This document shows, one piece after another, positions 26,658-35,042 of a DNA stretch of 64,000 nucleotides. Made by a program: the position numbers and the translations under genes. The DNA lies in NCBI RefSeq assembly GCF_012027305.1, contig NZ_SNUF01000001.1, positions 372,001 through 436,000 on the forward strand, given 5' to 3'. The notes beneath the pieces are model-generated. The model was given only the letters and a program-made list of their open reading frames with translations. It made no database searches and was not told the origin of the DNA. Each line of letters begins with the position of its first letter. Positions within the stretch are counted from its first letter, which is position 1. Source of the DNA: Thermococcus sp. MAR1 (GTDB taxonomy: Archaea; Methanobacteriota_B; Thermococci; Thermococcales; Thermococcaceae).

Positions 26658-27824
26658 ATGAGCGAGAGATTCTGTTACCGCTGCGGGATAAGCGAGAGCG
26701 AGGGAGGACCGCTGATAGATGGTCTCTGTCAGGTATGTTACCGAAAAGAAAACCCCGTCCTGCTCATAGAGGGAGAGATAAATACCGAGCTCTGCCAGAA
26801 CTGTGGGAGCTACAAGCGCAGGGGTGTTTGGGTAGATCCCCACAGTTACGACCTCGAGGAGCTGATATTCGAGGTTGCAGATAACGCCCTGCTGGAGACC
26901 ATTGGGGATTCGCTGGACGAGAGGATAAGAGAGTTCGAGATAGTTCACTTCGATGAACTTGAGGAGACGACGGAGCTTCCAATTGGAAGAGCCCTCGTTG
27001 CCTTCCGGCCCCTCGACTGGCACATAGAGTACTTCCCAGCCATAATTACCTATGAGGTCCGGGTCAAAGCCAGAATACACGAGCTCCAGCGTGAACTCCA
27101 TGATGAGGCCAAAAAAGTCACAGTCTATGTAAGGCAGACCGTCTGTCCGCGCTGTTCCAAGTTCCTCGGCGGCTACTTCGAGGCGATACTCCAGGTTCGA
27201 GCCGAGGACAGGCCACTAACCGATGAGGAGAGAAAGGCGATTGGGAAGCTCGTCGAGGAGAAGGTGGACGAGATAATGCGCAGGGACCGGATGGGCTTCA
27301 TTCAGGACACAATAGAGAAGGAAGAGGGCTTGGACTTCTATATGGGCTCAACGTCGAGTGCAAGGAAGCTGGCACAGGCAATAAGGGAGCGCTTTGGTGG
27401 GACGATAAGCGAGGCCTATGAGCTAGTCGGCGTTGACAGGCAGACGAGCAGAGAAGTTTACCGCACCAGCGTGAGCGTGAGGATTCCAAAGTTCCAGAGG
27501 GGGGATATCGTAGCGGACAGGCACGGCAACGTCTACGAGGTCGAGCGGGTTGACGGCAAGGGCATGAGTATGAGGAATCTGGCCACTCTTGAAAGCGAAT
27601 ATCGTGATTGGAAGACGATTAAGCGTGAGGGTATGGAGGTTGTCGAGGGAGAAATGAGCGAGGCGATGGTGACCAGTATAACTCCGACCGAGGTCCAGCT
27701 CATGGACATGGAGACCTACGAGACCTACGAACTCGAAAGACCTCCCATGGAGCTCAGAGAAGGCGAGGTCTACCGCATGGTGGAGGTCAAGGGCAGGAAG
27801 TACTTTCTCGGCAGAAAGGAATGA
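26658..27824 (+). CDS. NMD3-family ribosome-associated zinc protein
   Basis: Archaeal homologue of NMD3, the eukaryotic 60S export adaptor; archaeal members are presumed to act in large-subunit assembly or quality control. The 388 residues begin with two zinc units (CYRCGISES...CQVC at about 5-24 and CQNCGSY at about 44-50), then a third (CPRCSKF, about 161-167) and a C-terminal beta-rich region (FQRGDIVADRHGNVYEVERV). ATG 26658 follows GGTGAG; a longer frame from 26544 overlaps the DUF424 gene and is not supported. Confidence 0.88.
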   Translation: MSERFCYRCGISESEGGPLIDGLCQVCYRKENPVLLIEGEINTELCQNCGSYKRRGVWVDPHSYDLEELIFEVADNALLETIGDSLDERIREFEIVHFDELEETTELPIGRALVAFRPLDWHIEYFPAIITYEVRVKARIHELQRELHDEAKKVTVYVRQTVCPRCSKFLGGYFEAILQVRAEDRPLTDEERKAIGKLVEEKVDEIMRRDRMGFIQDTIEKEEGLDFYMGSTSSARKLAQAIRERFGGTISEAYELVGVDRQTSREVYRTSVSVRIPKFQRGDIVADRHGNVYEVERVDGKGMSMRNLATLESEYRDWKTIKREGMEVVEGEMSEAMVTSITPTEVQLMDMETYETYELERPPMELREGEVYRMVEVKGRKYFLGRKE

Positions 27825-27843
27825 CCCGTTTCTGTCCCACCAA

Positions 27844-27852
27844 TCTTTTTAA
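27844..27852 (+). promoter_or_regulatory. TATA-like element of the sulfur reductase gene
   Basis: CTTTTTAAC lies 33-41 bases before the start at 27885. It overlaps the first bases of the SurR-like site, so a bound regulator would block the promoter. Confidence 0.5.
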
Positions 27853-27867
27853 CCTTAGGTTTTGAAC
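27851..27867 (-). promoter_or_regulatory. SurR-like binding site at the sulfur reductase promoter (perfect consensus)
   Basis: On the minus strand the sequence is GTT-CAA-AAC-CTAAG-GTT, an exact match to GTTn3AACn5GTT. The core GTTTTGAAC is also a GTTn3AAC half on the plus strand. It overlaps the end of the TATA element and covers the start-site region, a position expected for repression. SurR is known to repress sulfur-responsive genes when reduced. Confidence 0.75.
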
Positions 27868-27884
27868 CTTTCCTGGTGATGCTC

Positions 27885-29210
27885 ATGAGGAAGACGGTGG
27901 TTATCATAGGCGGTGGAGCTGCAGGAATGAGCGCGGCTTCGCGCGTTAAGAGGCTCAAACCTGAATGGGACGTCAAGGTTTTCGAGGCTACCGAGTGGGT
28001 CAGCCACGCTCCCTGTGGAGTTCCCTACGTTGTTGAGGGTATCTCCCCAAAGGAAAAGCTGATGCATTACCCCCCTGAGGTCTTTATCAAGAAGCGCGGC
28101 ATAGACCTCCACATGAAGGCGGAGGTGGTTGAGGTCGGTCAGGGCACCGTGCGAGTTCGCGAGGAAAATGGGGAACACACCTACGAGTGGGACTACCTCG
28201 TCTTCGCCAACGGTGCATCGCCGAGGGTTCCCGCGGTGGAGGGCGTTGATTTGCCCGGCGTCTTTACTGCCGATCTGCCCCCGGATGCAGTGGCGATAAG
28301 AGATTACATGGAGAAAAACAGCGTTGAAAACGTCGTCATAATAGGTGGGGGCTACATCGGCGTTGAGATGGCGGAAGCATTCTCCGCCCAGGGAAAGGAA
28401 GTCACCCTCATTGAGAGGAACGAGAGGGTCATGGCCAAGGCCTTCGATAAGGAAGTCACCGATGTCCTTGAGGAGGAGATGAGGCGGAGGATCAACCTCC
28501 ACCCCCAGGAGATAGTCCTGAGGATAGAGGGTAAGGAACGGGTCGAAAGGGTTATCACCGACGCCGGGGAGTACAAAGCCGACCTCGTTATCCTCGCGAC
28601 TGGCATAAGGCCCAACGTCGAGCTGGCCAGGGAGCTCGGCGTTAGGATGGGTGAGACCGGCGCGATATGGACAAACGAGAAGATGGAAACCAGTGTCGAG
28701 AACGTCTATGCTGCTGGAGACGTCGCCGAGACGAGGCACCTCATAACCGGAAGGCGCATCTGGATTCCCCTCGCCCCGGCCGGAAACAAGATGGGCTACG
28801 TCGCCGGAAGCAACATAGCGGGCAAAGAGCTTCACTTCCCAGGGGTTCTTGGAACGAGCGTAACGAAGTTCTTCGACGTGGAAATAGGCAAGACTGGTCT
28901 GACGGAGACCGAGGCGATAAGGGAGGGCTACGATGTCAGAACGGCCTTCATAAAAGCAGGCACTAGGCCGCACTACTACCCAGGCTCAAGACCGATATGG
29001 CTGAAGGGCGTCGTTGATAACGAGACCAATAAACTCCTCGGCGTCCAAGCTGTAGGTGCAGAGATACTGCCCAGAATAGACACCGCTGCTGCAATGCTAA
29101 CTGCCGGCTTTACTACCAAGGACGTTTTCTTCACTGACTTAGCTTACGCGCCGCCCTTCGCCCCTGTCTGGGACCCGCTCATAGTCCTTGCCAGGGTTCT
29201 CAAGTTCTGA
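27885..29210 (+). CDS. CoA-disulfide reductase / NAD(P)H-dependent sulfur reductase (flavoprotein)
   Basis: An FAD-dependent pyridine nucleotide-disulfide oxidoreductase of the CoADR/Nsr type, which uses NAD(P)H to reduce CoA disulfide or elemental sulfur. The 441 residues contain the FAD loop [11 protein letters not shown] (about 8-18), the single catalytic cysteine in HAPCGVPY (about 43), the NAD(P)H loop [15 protein letters not shown] (about 152-166), the second FAD motif YAAGDVAE (about 278-285) and the C-terminal dimer segment [14 protein letters not shown] 27885 has GGTGAT four bases upstream. A perfect SurR-like site in its promoter supports the sulfur-reductase reading, although the family also includes NADH oxidases. 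Confidence 0.9.
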   Translation: MRKTVVIIGGGAAGMSAASRVKRLKPEWDVKVFEATEWVSHAPCGVPYVVEGISPKEKLMHYPPEVFIKKRGIDLHMKAEVVEVGQGTVRVREENGEHTYEWDYLVFANGASPRVPAVEGVDLPGVFTADLPPDAVAIRDYMEKNSVENVVIIGGGYIGVEMAEAFSAQGKEVTLIERNERVMAKAFDKEVTDVLEEEMRRRINLHPQEIVLRIEGKERVERVITDAGEYKADLVILATGIRPNVELARELGVRMGETGAIWTNEKMETSVENVYAAGDVAETRHLITGRRIWIPLAPAGNKMGYVAGSNIAGKELHFPGVLGTSVTKFFDVEIGKTGLTETEAIREGYDVRTAFIKAGTRPHYYPGSRPIWLKGVVDNETNKLLGVQAVGAEILPRIDTAAAMLTAGFTTKDVFFTDLAYAPPFAPVWDPLIVLARVLKF

Positions 29211-29216
29211 CTTCTC

Positions 29217-30461
29217 TTACTTTTTCAGCAGGGCGATGCTCCCCCCGATCAGGACAAGCCCGAGGCCAAACGCCGCACCAAATCCCGCCGATGATATGAG
29301 TGCCCCGCTTATGGCGCTGCCCGTGATGTATCCGGCTGAGCCCACGACGTTGTAGGTCCCCATTGCGCTGCCCTTCTTCTTTTCTCCAGCCTTTTCACTC
29401 ACTATTGCGGTGGAAGAGACCCCGATGAAAGCCCATGAGTAGCCCGCCAGGATGTAGGAGGCAAAGGCCAGTGGAAGCAGCGCTGGAGCGATTAGGGTTC
29501 CGAGAATCATCGTAGCGAAGGCTCCGGCACGGAGGAGCAGTCCCTTTCTCAGGACCCCTTCCTTTATTCTCCCCATTGCGGCCCCGACACGGGTGTAGTT
29601 CATCGCTGAGACCGCGGAGTTTGCTATGAGCGCCAGGTACACGACTTCTCTCGTGTAGCCCTCACTCGTAAGGAGCACCGGCATCTGAGGGAAGTAGAGT
29701 CCAGCCGCTATCCAGAAGAGCAGGAAGGCTACGTAGAACCTCCCTAAGCCATCGGGAAGGCTGAAGTTGGTGTGCAAGATGAAGGACGGCATGTATCTGG
29801 CCTTTTCAACGACGTAGTTCCCGAACGCTCTAATAGCTTGCCTGTTGATGTATATCGGAGCCTCCCGTATCATCCGCTTCCCCATGAAGACCGATGGCAA
29901 GCCCAGGATTGCGAATGCCATGAACAGCTGTGGTATGCTCAGGGACCCCGATAGGCCGAAACCGAGAACCAGTCCGAGAACCCACCCCCAGCCGCTTATC
30001 TCGTTGAACTTTCCAATGGCGTGGTCCCAGCTGTGCTTCCTGACGCTCCTTAAAACAAGCGCTATGGGGACCGATAGAGTAGAGGCGAGGAAAAATGCGT
30101 ATACCGTGTTTACCACGATGAGCTGGGCGGGGGTCTTCACAAAGGCCATCGCCGTGAGGAAGAGCGGAACGCTGGCAAAGCCAAGGAGTATGAACGGCTT
30201 TCTTCTCAGCGTTTTGTCGCTCAGCCTTCCCCAGAACAGTGCGCCGAGCATTGAAGCCAAACTCGCAAGGGCAAAGGCAATTCCAACGGTTGAGGCGTTT
30301 CCCCCGAGTTCCAGGAGGTAGAGGCTCACCAGGGCGGAGCTTCCACCCGTGGCTACTTTGAAGGGCACGAAGGAGTAGAACCACCCCGGCATCTTGGGGA
30401 TGTAGCGGTAGCGGTTTGCTACCGATGCGTTCCTCACCGCGATGGCAACTCTCTGACTCAT
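29217..30461 (-). CDS. Major facilitator superfamily transporter
   Basis: A 414-residue secondary transporter with about twelve helices. The loop between helices 2 and 3 carries the MFS signature GRLSDKTLRRKP (about 77-88). ATG 30461 follows GGTGAGAAA; the GTG at 30470 would overlap it. A TATA-like CTTTTTAAACC (minus strand, 30496-30506) and a perfect GC-rich dyad at 30476-30490 lie upstream. The gene is convergent with the sulfur reductase gene, seven bases apart. Substrate unknown. Confidence 0.85.
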   Translation of the reverse strand: MSQRVAIAVRNASVANRYRYIPKMPGWFYSFVPFKVATGGSSALVSLYLLELGGNASTVGIAFALASLASMLGALFWGRLSDKTLRRKPFILLGFASVPLFLTAMAFVKTPAQLIVVNTVYAFFLASTLSVPIALVLRSVRKHSWDHAIGKFNEISGWGWVLGLVLGFGLSGSLSIPQLFMAFAILGLPSVFMGKRMIREAPIYINRQAIRAFGNYVVEKARYMPSFILHTNFSLPDGLGRFYVAFLLFWIAAGLYFPQMPVLLTSEGYTREVVYLALIANSAVSAMNYTRVGAAMGRIKEGVLRKGLLLRAGAFATMILGTLIAPALLPLAFASYILAGYSWAFIGVSSTAIVSEKAGEKKKGSAMGTYNVVGSAGYITGSAISGALISSAGFGAAFGLGLVLIGGSIALLKK

Positions 30462-30475
30462 TTTTCTCACCTTGA

Positions 30476-30490
30476 GGCCTCCGGGAGGCC
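30476..30490. promoter_or_regulatory. GC-rich perfect dyad at the MFS promoter
   Basis: GGCCTCC-G-GGAGGCC lies between the TATA-like element (30496-30506) and the start codon at 30461 of the minus-strand MFS gene, around the expected transcription start. The position suits a repressor site; a leader hairpin is the alternative. Confidence 0.45.
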
Positions 30491-30574
30491 AGTTTGGTTT
30501 AAAAAGATTCGTGACGTTAGTGATACTTCAAAGTCCAAAAATGGCCATGTAGTGGGGATGGAAGAAATGGAACC

Positions 30575-31315
30575 TCAAACTTCGAGAACGTACTTTCTGC
30601 TCTCGTCGGAGAAGCCCCTGAAGCGTCCGAGCTTCAGGTGAAGTATCGCCCTTTCAACATTCATGACCTTCATGGCTCCAACGTGTGTTACCCCGGTGCC
30701 CTGGAGGAACTCCGGGAGAACCTGTCCAGTGGGACCGGTCAGGAGAAAAATCTTGGCGTTCTTTGACCTCTCTAAAAGCATGTCAATGGTTCCATTGAGC
30801 ATGCATGAGGCACTCGCTATAACCGCCTCAACCTCCGGCAGGAGCCAGTACTCCAGGGAATCGCTCAGCGTTTCCCTGTCCCAGAGCTTCGGGTTTCTCT
30901 CGAAGACGTAGAGCTTGAAGCCCCTCTCCCTGAGATTTCTGACTATCGGCGGCATGTTTCCGATGACCGCTACCTTCTCGATGTCCTTCTCAAGAAGTTC
31001 CACGGCGTCGATCCACTTTGCACTGCCGAGGTCGATGTAGTACTGCGAAACCGCGTTTATCGCGGCTAAACCAATGGTTCGCTCGATGATGTTTAGGCTG
31101 TCGGCCCGTTCAATGAACGCCTCAAGCGTGGGCTCCTCTATGGAGTTGTCGAACCTCCCTATCTCCTCGGGGAGGGTCATGGCAACGCCGAGGGCTTTTC
31201 CCAGCTTCCCCTCAATCAGCACGTAGGTGTAGGGCAGGCCGAAGGAGAAGTCTAGGAGCTTGAAATCTTCATCGATGAGCCCCAGGGTCTTTTTCTTGAG
31301 CTTAGCCAGCAGCAT
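30575..31315 (-). CDS. DUF364-like (Rossmann, heavy-metal-chelate type) protein
   Basis: A 246-residue cytoplasmic protein with the two-part layout of DUF4213/DUF364 proteins: an N-terminal sensor-like part (about 1-90) and a Rossmann-like part with KVAVIGNMPPIVRNL (about 118-132) and the motif VIASASCMLNGTID near 170. Members of this group often lie near metal-uptake genes, but none is adjacent here. ATG 31315 follows GGGGTG; the frame extends to 31387 without a ribosome site. It is divergent from the radical SAM gene. Confidence 0.7.
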   Translation of the reverse strand: MLLAKLKKKTLGLIDEDFKLLDFSFGLPYTYVLIEGKLGKALGVAMTLPEEIGRFDNSIEEPTLEAFIERADSLNIIERTIGLAAINAVSQYYIDLGSAKWIDAVELLEKDIEKVAVIGNMPPIVRNLRERGFKLYVFERNPKLWDRETLSDSLEYWLLPEVEAVIASASCMLNGTIDMLLERSKNAKIFLLTGPTGQVLPEFLQGTGVTHVGAMKVMNVERAILHLKLGRFRGFSDESRKYVLEV

Positions 31316-31400
31316 GGAAACACCCCGCTTTCCGTCTTGATTAATCTGGTACCGCTCCAATTTTAACCTTCCGTTTGGGTTGGGCAAACCTTATACGCTT

Positions 31401-31414
31401 TTAGGTTAACCTAA
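31401..31414. promoter_or_regulatory. Perfect 14-base palindrome at the radical SAM promoter
   Basis: TTAGGTTAACCTAA sits about 14-27 bases before the radical SAM ATG and just after a CTTATAC TATA-like element, at the expected start site. It is in the divergent region shared with the DUF364-like gene, so it may control either. It is not a SurR site. Confidence 0.45.
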
Positions 31415-31427
31415 TTCCGGTGGTGAT

Positions 31428-32375
31428 ATGATAGCCTTCGGTCCGGTTCCGTCGAGGAGACTCGGTAAGAGTCTTGGGATAAACAACATACCCGACAAGG
31501 TCTGCTCCTACGCCTGTCTTTACTGTCAGATAGGCAGAACGTTAAAGATGGAGGTTGAGAGGAGGGCTTTTTACGAGCCAGAACTGGTATTTGAGGAGGT
31601 GTCGAAGAAGGTCGAGGAGGCTGAAGCTGCCGGGGAGAGGATAGACTACATCACATTCGTTCCCGACGGGGAGCCGACGCTCGACGTGAACCTGTCCAGA
31701 GAGGTTGAGATGCTGAAAACCCTCGGAATACCCTTGGCGATACTCACGAACTCGTCCCTGATCTGGAGGGAAGACGTCAGGGAAGACCTGTTTGAGTTCG
31801 ACTTTGTCTCCCTGAAGCTCGACGCGGTCAGCGAGCCCCTCTGGAGAAGAATTGACAGACCCCACAAGAGCCTCTCGCTTGAGAAAATCCTCGACGGCAT
31901 GCTGGCCTTCGCGGAAGGTTTCGGGGGAAGGCTCATCACCGAGACCATGCTGGTAAACGTTGATTACGGCGGGGAGCTTGAAAAGATCGCCGACTTCCTG
32001 GGTGAGCTCAAACCGGAGAAAGCCTACATAGCCATTCCCACCAGGCCTCCTGCCGAGCCATGGGTGGAACCCCCTTCGGAGGAGACGATACACCTCGCCT
32101 ACCAGCTGTTCTCGGAGAGGCTCAGTGGGAGAGTCGAGTACCTCATAGGCTACGAGGGGAATGCCTTTGCCTCAACCGGGAACGTCGAGGAGGACCTGCT
32201 GAGCATTACGGCAGTTCACCCGATGAGGGAAGAAGCGGTTAGGGAGCTTCTGAGAAAAGCCGGAGCCGACTGGGACGTGGTGGAGAGACTCCTCAGGGAC
32301 GGAAAGCTGATCAAACTCGAATACGGGGGAAGGCGCTTCTACATGCGCGCCCTACCGAGCAGGAGAAAACCTTAA
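31428..32375 (+). CDS. Radical SAM protein with C-terminal helical extension
   Basis: A 315-residue radical SAM enzyme. The 4Fe-4S motif CSYACLYC (CxxxCxxC, about 27-34) lies after the FGPVPSRRLGKSLGIN segment that is typical of a conserved archaeal-bacterial subgroup; VPDGEPTLD (about 78-86) is the SAM-contact strand. The last 70 residues look like a winged-helix-type domain (REEAVRELLRKAGADWDVVERLLRDGKLIKLEYGG region). The reaction is unknown; the subgroup is often linked to tRNA or cofactor modification by analogy only. ATG 31428 follows GGTGGTGAT. Confidence 0.85.
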   Translation: MIAFGPVPSRRLGKSLGINNIPDKVCSYACLYCQIGRTLKMEVERRAFYEPELVFEEVSKKVEEAEAAGERIDYITFVPDGEPTLDVNLSREVEMLKTLGIPLAILTNSSLIWREDVREDLFEFDFVSLKLDAVSEPLWRRIDRPHKSLSLEKILDGMLAFAEGFGGRLITETMLVNVDYGGELEKIADFLGELKPEKAYIAIPTRPPAEPWVEPPSEETIHLAYQLFSERLSGRVEYLIGYEGNAFASTGNVEEDLLSITAVHPMREEAVRELLRKAGADWDVVERLLRDGKLIKLEYGGRRFYMRALPSRRKP

Positions 32376-32407
32376 TTATTTGGGAAACTAGTTTACCGGG
32401 GAGAGCC

Positions 32408-33853
32408 ATGTGCGAGTACACCTACGAGAACGGGCAGAGGTGCAGACTGAAGCCCATCGAAGGCTCCGCCTACTGTCCACTGCATATCCCCTACGACGAA
32501 GGCGAGAAGCTCTTGGGGGATGAAATAAAGAGGGTGAAGGAGGAGACCTTTCTCAAAAGGCTCAAGGCCGGCCAGACCTATTTTGAGGGAGTCTACCTTT
32601 ACGATGTCAAAATAAGCGATTTCAAGGCCGAGAAGCCGATAGTCTTTAAAAACTCGCAGATCAGGACGGTGCTCTTCGACGGCCTTAACGTGCCGGGTGT
32701 AACCGTCTACAACTCCACGGTGGGAAGGCTGGTCGTCTTTGAGAGCAGGCTGGGGACATTCACGGTTCACGATTCAAGGGTTTTCGGCCTGAACCTGCTC
32801 CGTGTCGGGTTCTCCAACTCGGTCTACATCAGGAATTCGAGCGTTCGCTACGTCATGATAAACTCGACCGAGTACATCGGCAAGGGGGCTGAGGGGGAGA
32901 GGGAGTACGGAGAAAAAAGAACCGCCACTGGAAGGATAGAGCTGAGCGGCCTGAACGAAGTCCGCAGGATTGGAATAAACGTCCGTTATCCCCTTCTGCG
33001 GAAAATCCTTGAGGAGCATGGGGTAAAGCCATCTGAATCGCGTGAGAGGGCCGTTAAGGCCACAGCCCTTGTTCTCCGGGACATAGACTTCGACCAGTCG
33101 GCGCGCTTCAAGAGACAGGTCAGGCTCAGCATAAGGCGGTTCCACGGCAACCTCGTCCTTGAGAACCTCAACGTCTTCGGCCACGCCGAGATCCTGGGAA
33201 GCTGGCTCAGGAATCCCGAGTTCGTGCATACGAGGGTCATGGGCAACCTGATATTCCGGAAGGTATCTTTCCACGGCGACTTTGCCTGGAACTCCACGGT
33301 TCTGCCCAACATCCCGGTGGAACTCAGCGTTGAAGGCTTCGTTGAAGTCGAGGACTGTAAGTTCAACAGCCACCGCGCGGCGGAGGTTCTCTACCGTCTG
33401 GCAAGAATAAGCTGGGAGCGGAACGGGGACTTTGAGAGGGCCGACCGCTACTACTACCTGGAGATGGTGGCCAAGAGGAACTCCCGGCTGAGCGGCAGGA
33501 GAAAGGGAATCAAAAGGCTCTTCATGAGGATGGAATCCGTCTTTGAGTGGCTCTTCGCGGATTTGACCTGCAAGTACGGTACCGACTGGAAGAGGCCCAT
33601 ACTCATATGGCTCGGTGCGGTAAACGTCTTCTTCCCGGTTCTCTTTTACCTGACCAGAAGCGTTGAGGGACTCTCCGGAGCGCTGAGCTTCCTGGACTAC
33701 GAGTACTTCAGCGTTGTTACCGCCACAACCCTCGGCTACGGCGACTACCATCCGATAGGCGTCGGCAGGGTTATAGCGTCGGTCGAGGCCCTCTTTGGCA
33801 TGTTCATGTGGGCGGTCTTCCTGACGGTGTTCGCGAGGAAGTACATGAGGTGA
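32408..33853 (+). CDS. Zinc-motif / repeat / potassium-channel fusion protein
   Basis: A 481-residue protein of unusual architecture. The N-terminus has a compact Cys/His zinc motif (Cys2, Cys12, Cys23, His26). Residues about 35-330 are made of short beta-strand repeats (DFKAEKPIVFKNSQIRTVLF, YNSTVGRLVVFESRLG), resembling pentapeptide-like or right-handed beta-helix proteins. A helical segment (about 335-395) is followed by a two-helix K+-channel module with filter TTLGYGD (about 442-448). The large domain is probably cytoplasmic, so it could sense a ligand and gate the pore; this is inference. ATG 32408 follows GGGGAG. The ATP-NAD-kinase-like gene begins four bases after it. Confidence 0.82.
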   Translation: MCEYTYENGQRCRLKPIEGSAYCPLHIPYDEGEKLLGDEIKRVKEETFLKRLKAGQTYFEGVYLYDVKISDFKAEKPIVFKNSQIRTVLFDGLNVPGVTVYNSTVGRLVVFESRLGTFTVHDSRVFGLNLLRVGFSNSVYIRNSSVRYVMINSTEYIGKGAEGEREYGEKRTATGRIELSGLNEVRRIGINVRYPLLRKILEEHGVKPSESRERAVKATALVLRDIDFDQSARFKRQVRLSIRRFHGNLVLENLNVFGHAEILGSWLRNPEFVHTRVMGNLIFRKVSFHGDFAWNSTVLPNIPVELSVEGFVEVEDCKFNSHRAAEVLYRLARISWERNGDFERADRYYYLEMVAKRNSRLSGRRKGIKRLFMRMESVFEWLFADLTCKYGTDWKRPILIWLGAVNVFFPVLFYLTRSVEGLSGALSFLDYEYFSVVTATTLGYGDYHPIGVGRVIASVEALFGMFMWAVFLTVFARKYMR

Positions 33854-33857
33854 TACC

Positions 33858-34988
33858 ATGAGGATAGGGCTCATAATCAACCCCATAGCGGGAATGGGAG
33901 GCAGAGTGGCGCTCAAAGGTACTGACGGTGTCGTTGAGGAGGCGATACAGAGGGGTGCAAAGCCCATCGCGGCTGACGTTGCGAGGCTTTTCCTCCACGA
34001 GCTGAACAACTACGCGGAGGGAAGGGGGGTCGAGTTTTTAACCGGCCCCGATGGTTTGGGGGAAGAGGTTCTGGCGGAGTTCGATTTCCCCTACGAGGTC
34101 ATCAGACACAGGGATGTACGTTACCGCGAAGTCCTCGGCGTTAGGATTCCGGATACGGATAGCGAGGACACGAAGGAACTTGTGAAGAGAATGCTCGACC
34201 AGGTTGAGCTGATAGTCTTTGCCGGCGGCGACGGAACCGCGAGGGACGTTTTCAGCGTCGCCGGGAGAAAGGTTCCAATACTCGGCGTTCCGACGGGCGT
34301 TAAGATGTTTTCTGGAGTCTTTGCGGCATCCCCAGAGGACGCGGCAAGGCTCGTCGCCGAGTTCCTCAAAGGGAACGCCGAGCTGGTGGAGCGGGACGTC
34401 ATGGACTTGGACGAGAACGCCTTCAGGCACGACGAGGTGAGGCCGAAGCACTATGGAAAGGCCCAGACCCCCTACGCCGAGCTCCTCCTTCAGGGTGCGA
34501 AGGAGCCCACGAAGACGGACGAGGCCGAGGATGTGGATGCCATAATAGAGGCCCTGGCCGAGGAGCTTGAGGATGGGATATATTTCCTCGGCGCTGGCTC
34601 GACCCTCAAGAAGCTCAAAGATCTGCTTGGGATAAACGGAACTCTCCTGGGCGTTGACATCGTCGAGATTAAGAACGGTGAGGCCAGGCTCCTCGTTAAA
34701 GACGCCGCGGAGAAAGACCTGCTGAGGTTCGCGGGGGAGAACACAAGGGTAGTTGTAACCGTAATCGGGGGCCTTGGATTTCTCTTCGGTAGGGGAAACC
34801 AGCAGTTCTCGGCGGAAGTCCTTAGGAGGATTCCGAAGGAGAACATAATCGTCGTGGCGACGCCTTCCAAGCTCAGGAATGGCTTTGTCAGGGTTTACAC
34901 AGGAAATAAGGAGGTTGATGACAAGCTGCGCGGCTACATCCGCGTCCGCGTCAGCCCCTGGATGGAGCGTATGGTGAGGGTAATCTAA
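33858..34988 (+). CDS. ATP-NAD kinase family protein
   Basis: A 376-residue protein of the PpnK/NadK-like family, longer than standard NAD kinases and typical of a distinct archaeal subgroup. Residues 1-15 (GLIINPIAGMGG) form the N-terminal strand and loop; the diagnostic GGDGTARDV motif is at about 121-129, followed by GVPTGVKMFSG. The C-terminal region (VIGGLGFLFGRGNQQFS) is characteristic of the subgroup. It is likely to phosphorylate NAD or a related small molecule; specificity is not determined by sequence. It is in an operon with the K+-channel fusion gene, four bases apart. Confidence 0.85.
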   Translation: MRIGLIINPIAGMGGRVALKGTDGVVEEAIQRGAKPIAADVARLFLHELNNYAEGRGVEFLTGPDGLGEEVLAEFDFPYEVIRHRDVRYREVLGVRIPDTDSEDTKELVKRMLDQVELIVFAGGDGTARDVFSVAGRKVPILGVPTGVKMFSGVFAASPEDAARLVAEFLKGNAELVERDVMDLDENAFRHDEVRPKHYGKAQTPYAELLLQGAKEPTKTDEAEDVDAIIEALAEELEDGIYFLGAGSTLKKLKDLLGINGTLLGVDIVEIKNGEARLLVKDAAEKDLLRFAGENTRVVVTVIGGLGFLFGRGNQQFSAEVLRRIPKENIIVVATPSKLRNGFVRVYTGNKEVDDKLRGYIRVRVSPWMERMVRVI

Positions 34989-35042
34989 GCCAAACCAGAA
35001 GTCGTTTATAGGACCTTTCCCTATTTTCAGTCGGTGAACCGT

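Noticed and set aside
31401-31414. SurR site at the radical SAM promoter
   Set aside because: The palindrome contains GTTAAC without the three-base gap, so it does not match GTTn3AAC.
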